Assembly: GCA_003427395.1 (NCBI GenBank)
Contig: BFEA01000671.1
Coordinates: forward strand, 1-48,147
From: Chara braunii
Lineage: Eukaryota; Streptophyta; Charophyceae; Charales; Characeae
Direction: 5' to 3'
Length of the DNA stretch: 48,147 bases
This document shows, in pieces, positions 42,953 to 48,147 of this stretch; the first letter of the stretch is position 1; each line of letters opens with the position of its first letter. The position numbers and the translations under genes are program-made. The notes under the pieces are model-generated. The model was not told the origin of the DNA. It was given only the letters and a program-made list of their open reading frames with translations, and did no database searches.

Positions 42953-43890
42953 ATCTTAAAGTTGCCTTCTCGCAACTTTTTTAACACTAGACGAAGATGT
43001 TTCTCATGTTCTTCTAACATTTTACAATACACGAGAATATCATCAAGATAGACAATAACGAACTGATCCAGCCATTGACGAAACAATTCATTCATTGATC
43101 GTTGGAACGTCACAGGGGCATTTGCCAATCCGAAAGGCATTACCATGAACTCGTAATGGCCATACCTTGTCCGAAATGCAGTCTTATGTTGATCCGCAGG
43201 TTCCACCTCGATCTAATGGTACCCAGACTTTAGATCAATCTTACTGAAATACTTACAACCCTGCGGTTAATCAAGTAGGTCGTCAATGCGAGGAAGCGGT
43301 TCGGCGTTCTTGACAGTGACGACATTCAACCCTCGGTAGTCAATGCAAATACGCAGTTCACCTTCCTTTTTGGGCACAAACAAAACAGGTGCACCATAGG
43401 GAGATGAGCTAGGGCGAATCCATCCCTTGTTAGTTAGGTCTTGCATTTGTTTCTTCAATTCCTCAAGTTCCCTGGGAGACATTCGGTAGATAGGGCTCTT
43501 GGGAATCTTGCTACCCGGAATGATTTCAATGGTGTGCTTGATAGCACGTTCCGTGATTCCGGAGGGTTCAGTCTGCAAATCCTTAAACTCAGAAAGAAGA
43601 CTTTCAATAGTTGGAGGGCAGGAAGAAGAAGACTCACCGACTTTCTTTACTAATACCATCATAACTTCCTGTTCCAACTTTTTCTTTGAAACCATCGAAC
43701 GAAAAGTTGGACAACTCATACAACAAAAAGACAAACTAGAGTCAAATCCAGACTTATGATATAACTTGAGAGGTTTCATTTCAGATTGTGCACTAAAGTT
43801 GCACAACCTTACCTTTGAAATCAATGTCCAGGTTGGCTTCTTCGTGCCAGTCCATACCCAGAATGAGATCAAAAGGCAATTTTTTTTCAA
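42953..43890 (-). pseudogene. Element 2 reverse transcriptase (RNase H deleted)
   Basis: The frame reads through [17 protein letters not shown] and [18 protein letters not shown] to [19 protein letters not shown] and [14 protein letters not shown] then breaks it, and after KYFSKIDLKSGYH a TAG follows (expected Gln). It resumes DQHKTAFRTRYGHYEF, MPFGLANAPVTFQ and the catalytic VIVYLDDILVY. Shortly after, REGNFKIK runs straight into sequence that belongs before the integrase finger. The RT thumb and the entire RNase H, several hundred codons present in element 1, are missing. Confidence 0.92.
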
Positions 43891-44029
43891 CTAGGAAGGA
43901 TAACTCACGCATAATTTTCTTTCCTTCTCTAGTTCTAAACTGACACTTAATACGATCAACATATTGGGAGACATTGATCGTACTGTTGTCTGCTAACATT
44001 AGACTAGGGTTCATAGGCGCCTTACCTGT
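43793..44029 (-). pseudogene. Element 2 protease, C-terminal part only
   Basis: MNPSLMLADNSTINVSQYVD, then the [20 protein letters not shown] motif of retropepsins. The N-terminal half with the catalytic DSG(A/T) is absent: the gag frame ends 3-5 codons upstream of this segment. A frameshift follows LILGMDW...KGKVVQL before RT. Confidence 0.85.
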
Positions 44030-45640
44030 CTGTTAGTCCTTACCCTTTATCTCAGTAGGAGCAGATGCTACTCCTATTGGAATCATCGGGCAGTATGCGA
44101 TCACGTGTCTTGGTGTGCCGCATTTAAGACGTTGCGCATTGTTCATACGCTCCTGCCAAGTCTCACGAGTCATCCCCATCTTCAACTATGGCTTCCCCTC
44201 GACAATGTCAGGGTGCCACGGGAACGCGTGTGGTTTCATCCTTATGGAATTTCTGGGTGGCCCTCCCCTTGTGGCCACAACAACAGTGACTTCCTCCTTC
44301 CCGGAGTCACTGTTGTTATCCTTTTCATTTCTTTCTTCTATCGGCCATTTTTCCACTGTGTCATCATCGAAGACAACAAGGGTGTGGTCCTGACGCTTTT
44401 ATCGCCAGAGAATTCGTTTCCCTTCGTACATCTTTCCTCCTCCTCCTCCTGCTCCAGACTTAACTACGGCTGCATAGGAGTCTTTGACTTGAGAAGTCAC
44501 CTCCCATACAAGAGGTGGTGAACGCAATTTGGGATTCCGGTTCGACCGGAGCAGTGCTTACATATGTTTGGATTTCGGCAATCCAAAGCAACAGACTCTC
44601 ATCTTTCTTATTACTAAACGTGAAAAGGCAACTTCATTTTCACTCTCTTTCTTCTTTGGCTTCTCCGGTTCTGCACTTGTCTTGCCCGGAGTTGTCGAAG
44701 AAGGAAACTTGGAAGAAGGAGATGAATGAGAGGAGTTAGATGGAGAAGACGGTGGATTCGATGGTCCATTCCCATTGGTCGAAGTCTTAATTATGGGACC
44801 AGCAGACTTAATGACATCTCCCATCAACTTCTTCACTTCTTATCTTCTATTTCTTCTTGTCTTTCTTCTTCCTTACCTTCTACCTGGTGCTTTCCCTTCA
44901 CAATGTTTGTGATTGTTCTTAGTCCTACAACAATATCATCTAACTGAGTTTGCTGCCTGTCGATTTTCTCCTCCAGAAAGGTAAGGTAAGTCATAATATG
45001 AGACATGTCTGCTTGTTCCGCAGTCTCTGTTCCAATCACTTGTCTAATTTCCTTAACCAAAAATTCTCTACTATGTTCCTGTTCTCTTCTTCTAGCCAGT
45101 TCTTCTTTTTTTCTTTCTTTCGTGGCCAGAGTTTCTTTCAATTGTTGGATGTTTGCATCAATCGTAGCCTCGGTTACTTTTGGCTTAATCTCGCCTTTAC
45201 GAGTCAATTCCATTAGTTCTTCCAGTTGTTTCAAGGCAAACTGGTCCAGCGCCTGACGACACTGGGCAACCAGTCTGGAGATTTCGGTCCGGACTGCCAC
45301 AACCTCTACAACTGTGATAGATTTCTTCAGACGGTCTTCAACCGTCTGCAAATCAAATCTATCACGGATGTGTTGTTCAGCATTCGGTTCGGATAGATGT
45401 ATTTCGGTCAACAGTTGGTTCCACATGGCCAACAATTCCTTTCCTAGTCTCAGCCTGTATCTGAGTCTTAAGCTCAGACAGTCCATCGCCCACGGAGAGC
45501 GTAATCGGTATAGGAAACAAGAATGTGGTCACGAATCTCGTAAGAATGAACTTTTGCAAACATTTCCAAAAGTGAGACATCTTCAGAGGACAAAAACAAG
45601 AAAACTCGTCAGCCAGGTTGGTCCACCGCAAAATAAATTA
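44030..45640 (-). pseudogene. Element 2 gag
   Basis: The N-terminal part (about 45640-44833) is a long charged coiled-coil-like region (RDRFDLQTVEDRLKKSI, QLEELMELTRKGEIKPK, LATKERKKEELARRREQE). A frame change near 44835 leads to a Ser/Pro/Asn-rich linker (NPPSSPSNSSHSSPSSK). Further on the frame is kept but interrupted by TAA, TAA and TAG. The zinc knuckle lies at 44131-44090 as (R)LK-C-GTPR-H-VIAY-C: the first Cys of C-X2-C-X4-H-X4-C is replaced by Arg (CGT). Gag would form the particle and bind RNA; this copy cannot. Confidence 0.85.
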
Positions 45641-46561
45641 AAGAGACAATAATTTAACGGTCACCCGAACCAAATTCACACTATTTGGACAGAAAGATTT
45701 AATAACAAGGAACATAAGTTTTTACTAATTCTGATTGCTGTTCTATTTTCAATGTGTATTCTATTTCAGGTACCGCGACTCAGGCCCGCATGATCATCAA
45801 CACACACAAGTAAGCACACAGTCACACAACACAACACAAGACAACAGGTAAGTCCGCCAACAAAATCACAACAATTGTTAGTGTTCTTCCCCTGCTGCTG
45901 CTTCTTCTTCGGTCCTGTGTGATCAGCACCCAATCTGACGTCTGGCACCACAACCAAGTCTTCTAGCCGTGCCGCTTCAATCATCAGAATGCAACTCCTA
46001 CTTAGGCACAACCGTGCCTACCACGTTTCACCCCTGGCATGCCAACTCAACAACTCAAAGAGTATGCCACGTCAGCATGTCCAGTCTAATCAAGGCCATC
46101 AATTGGTTGCACGTCAGCAATGTGCGTCGATGTCGTCGTTAAGTCACGTTCCTACCTGCCACGTGTATCCCCTGGTGTTCCAACACAACGACGCTTGAGT
46201 TTGCCACGTCAACACTATAGTCCAGTCAGCATCATCAGTGGGTACACGTCAGGAGCAATAACAGCGCGTCGTACAATGCCACGCCAGACAATGCCACGTC
46301 AGCCTGAAGCTACTCACCATAGTAGAAGAGTGGTGAGTCAGCATTGCCACGTCAGCACTCCTCCACAACCACCGGCCACGTCAGCAGTGCATCCCGATCG
46401 CAGATGCGATCGATCGGGATCTGGATGGCAACACGTTCCTTGCTGGATTTTCCACTGTCGGGATACCAATGCCACGTCAGCACCTTAGTTGTAGGCGTCA
46501 CCACTTCTTCGGCCTCGTTCTGTACAGGTCGTCGTCGCCAGTCACATCATCGGAAGTACAA
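45641..46561 (-). other. Element 2 5' leader with repeated TGACGTGGC words
   Basis: The untranslated region between PBS and gag. From 46010 to 46500 the plus-strand word CCACGTCAGCA or close variants (CACGTCA) occurs about eight times (near 46066, 46106, 46204, 46246, 46298, 46349, 46378, 46472). On the element's strand this is TGCTGACGTGG, which contains the TGACGTGG core bound by plant bZIP factors. A 9-bp inverted repeat CGATCG region (46395-46420) is also present. Confidence 0.7.
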
Positions 46562-46572
46562 CTCTGATACCA
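46562..46572 (-). promoter_or_regulatory. Primer-binding site (initiator Met-tRNA type) of element 2
   Basis: TGGTATCAGAG on the minus strand, 8 nt inside the 5' LTR edge. This is the standard plant retroelement PBS complementary to the 3' end of initiator Met-tRNA. It fixes the orientation as minus. Confidence 0.9.
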
Positions 46573-46580
46573 AATTCCAA

Positions 46581-47523
46581 TGAACCCAGATGAAGAAGAC
46601 ACTTGTCAACGATGCAAGCCCAGATAGATATCAACCTGCTGATGATTGTCAATAATCATAATTATGTCCAGATAGAACGAGATGCGGAAAACATACACAG
46701 GCGAAAGAGAGAAGAGGGAGAATAGACTTAGAATGGAGAAAAGACAATGCCCACCCCTGCTTCGGGCTCCCTTCTCGCTCGCCACCTCAATAATCAATAG
46801 TCCGAACACAAATCTGAAGTTCTATTTCAATGTGCCACGTGGCACGTCAATCAGTCCTCATCAGCGAGCTGGAGCAATGTCGACGTCGAAATAAAGGTAC
46901 GTATCTATGATTGCCCCACAGTCATGATCTCCTCCGAGTGACGATGAATCAGAACAGCTATACCAGTCACGTAGCCTCGCCACGTCAGCAATAGTATACG
47001 TGGCAGCGGACACGTCAGCGGCGGTGCGTGGCAGCTGCCGCGTCAGCATGCCCAGAAGACAATTGCCAGCCAGCCACCATGTCGAGCCAGCAGCGCGTCG
47101 CCGTAGTCGTCCAAGTGCCAGCGTAGAGCCAGCGTCGCAGCGTGACGTTAGCGTCATAGACAACGCGTGAAGTCAGCATTGACGCAAGACAGAATGTTCT
47201 CCAAGCCAGGAGGTCCAGGCTTATGTAGCATTGATGCGGGGTCTGGACCCCGGTTGCTGCTTCCCTCGACCATCGAGATCTCAAGGCAAATGACGGCCCA
47301 GATAGGCCTGAAACCGAACTCCCTGTAGCCTTGATGATGTTTGGGTACCTGTGCACAAGTGAGTGTATCCAACCAAGGGCCTGGGCGTGGTACCTTTAAC
47401 AATTGACTTAGATTTTTGACTTGCTAGGGCAGTGCGTGGTCGCACTGCTCGTCACAGGCCGAGTTTGGCCTGTGTTGTTTGGGCTCTGTTCGAGGCCCAG
47501 ACTTGCTGCAGAACACGGGTTAC
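46581..47523 (-). repeat. 5' LTR of element 2
   Basis: Pair of 40474-41423. Colinear throughout with scattered substitutions and small indels, for example a 3-bp gap after CGTCGAAATA and a short deletion near 47135. It retains the G-box palindrome core and TGACGTGGC words. The outer edge is followed by TGCAA. Confidence 0.9.
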
Positions 47524-47528
47524 TGCAA

Positions 47529-48040
47529 TGAGATAGGAGGGGAGGATTATTTCATAATCACTCAAGTATAGCTTGGGCCAGTGCCTGTGCTGTGTTGCAG
47601 TTCGCTCTTATTTCGGATTGACTCAAGGCTTGACTAGCTTCAACCTGATTCTACGAGAATCATCTTCTGTTATCTTTTGATAACAAGTCGGTTTCCGGCT
47701 CAACTCTAACTCATTCTCGCTACTCAACCTAAGGCCTTAGCCCCTGTGGGTTGAAATGTTTCTTTGGGGTTTTACGTGGACTTTTATGGACAAAGGTTGT
47801 GGCTTGTGTGGATAAGGTAAAGGGTGTGAGTGCAGAGAGTGGTTGAAGTTAACCCCGTGTAGTGTGTGGTTTGTTGATGTTGATGTTGATGTTGATGTGA
47901 ATTGTTGATGTGATTGCAGGTATGTATTGAGAGTTGAAAACCAGATTTGATTTTGTCTGAGATTATATATATATATATATATAAAGGAAGTCACACTTTG
48001 ATTGTGAGACGTGATCGCCTCTTGTCTTATAACCGTTTAT
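47529..48040 (-). repeat. Composite repeat copy 3 (inverted), module A'
   Basis: Reverse complement of 1909-2500. CTCAACCTAAGGCCTTAGCCC, GACTTTTATGGA, AAAGGTTGTGGCTTG, AACCCCGTGTAGTGTG, GATGTGATTGCAGGTATGT and GATTGTGAGACGTGATCG occur in the order expected. A small (TGATGT)n expansion (about 47875-47900) and an (AT)n run (47965-47982) are local differences. Confidence 0.75.
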
Positions 48041-48147
48041 GTATATGTACAAGTGGACCTGTCGCAGCTACGCTGCGGCCGTGGAGGGGGGGCGAAGGCG
48101 GAGGCAAGAGTGAGAAATGCAGGGTGAAAAAAAAAAAAAAAAAAAAA
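48041..48147. other. Window end: small hairpin, purine-rich stretch and A21
   Basis: CGCAGC-TAC-GCTGCG (48064-48078) is a short hairpin. It is followed by a G/A-rich stretch and 21 A at 48127-48147. The A run coincides with the sequence end, typical of an assembly stopping at a homopolymer. No polyadenylation signal or gene end is apparent. Confidence 0.6.

Larger units (their letters stand above)
40469..47528 (-). mobile_element. Ty3/Gypsy chromovirus with two LTRs (element 2)
   Basis: A full-length-type insertion of about 7.05 kb in minus orientation: 5' LTR (46581-47523), PBS (46572-46562), leader, gag, protease fragment, RT fragment, integrase, chromodomain, 3' LTR (40474-41423). The pentamer TGCAA lies at both outer edges (40469-40473 and 47524-47528), a plausible 5-bp target duplication. 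It split the inverted composite repeat between B' and A'. The LTRs differ at roughly 5-8% of positions by eye, so it is not very recent. Coding parts carry stops, frameshifts and large deletions. Confidence 0.93.

Noticed and set aside
44515-44739. Plus-strand frame reading AIWDSGSTGAVLTYVW, resembling an aspartic protease active site
   Set aside because: It lies antisense to the gag linker of element 2, whose minus-strand frame is supported by flanking gag features. There is no downstream ILG motif or other protease sequence on the plus strand, so it is coincidence.

Overview
The window looks like repeat-dominated nuclear DNA of a eukaryote, most likely a green-lineage (streptophyte) genome; a charophyte alga or another repeat-rich plant would fit. 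The evidence is two Ty3/Gypsy chromoviruses with C-terminal chromodomains, a primer-binding site matching plant initiator-Met tRNA, TIR elements with 8-bp target duplications, GT-AG exon signatures and many microsatellites. There is no bacterial-type gene organisation. The species cannot be fixed from this sequence.

Layout. 1-1,850: purine-rich low complexity, a GAT microsatellite, an AAATCG-type degenerate repeat and two perfect hairpins. 1,909-8,087: a composite, apparently non-coding repeat with ordered modules: A (1,909-2,290); B, an array of diverged ~110-bp units (2,565-3,480); C, hairpins with conserved loops and differing stems (3,585-4,219); D, a pyrimidine-rich stretch with about ten strong 5' splice-donor-like sites (4,440-7,230); and E, ending in a short palindrome (7,850-8,087). 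8,088-10,086 shows no gene. 10,087-12,103 (minus) is a decayed retroelement gag with a CCHC zinc knuckle. 12,104-16,850 is a second direct copy of modules C-E, split by a GC-rich insertion (13,019-14,250) that holds a 780-N gap and a Nextera mate-pair adapter. 16,851-19,700: tandem duplications (46, 517 and 275 bp) and a long CTT microsatellite.

19,700-34,800 is less repetitive. It carries three candidate plus-strand exons of one unidentified Ser/Pro-rich protein gene (22,085-22,351; 23,660-24,355; 34,626-34,793). All are multiples of 3, with every junction in phase 1. The large intron would contain Ty3/Gypsy element 1 (pol only, minus, 28,097-31,432) and a G-rich minisatellite block with 26- and 40-nt G runs.

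35,832-48,040 is an inverted, colinear copy of the composite repeat (E', D', C', B', A'). It is interrupted by a 676-bp TIR element (39,092-39,767, 8-bp TSD) and by Ty3/Gypsy element 2 (40,474-47,523, minus), which has two ~0.95-kb LTRs, a PBS, degenerate gag-pol and a chromodomain. D' contains a second Nextera adapter (37,114-37,151). The window ends in 21 A's.

The most unusual signal is the composite repeat: hairpins whose stems differ in sequence yet stay complementary around a conserved loop, plus the donor-site array, in a family seen three times here without recognisable coding capacity. The retroelements are dead copies. Many of their lesions look like C-to-T/G-to-A transitions, and each lacks a different catalytic module.
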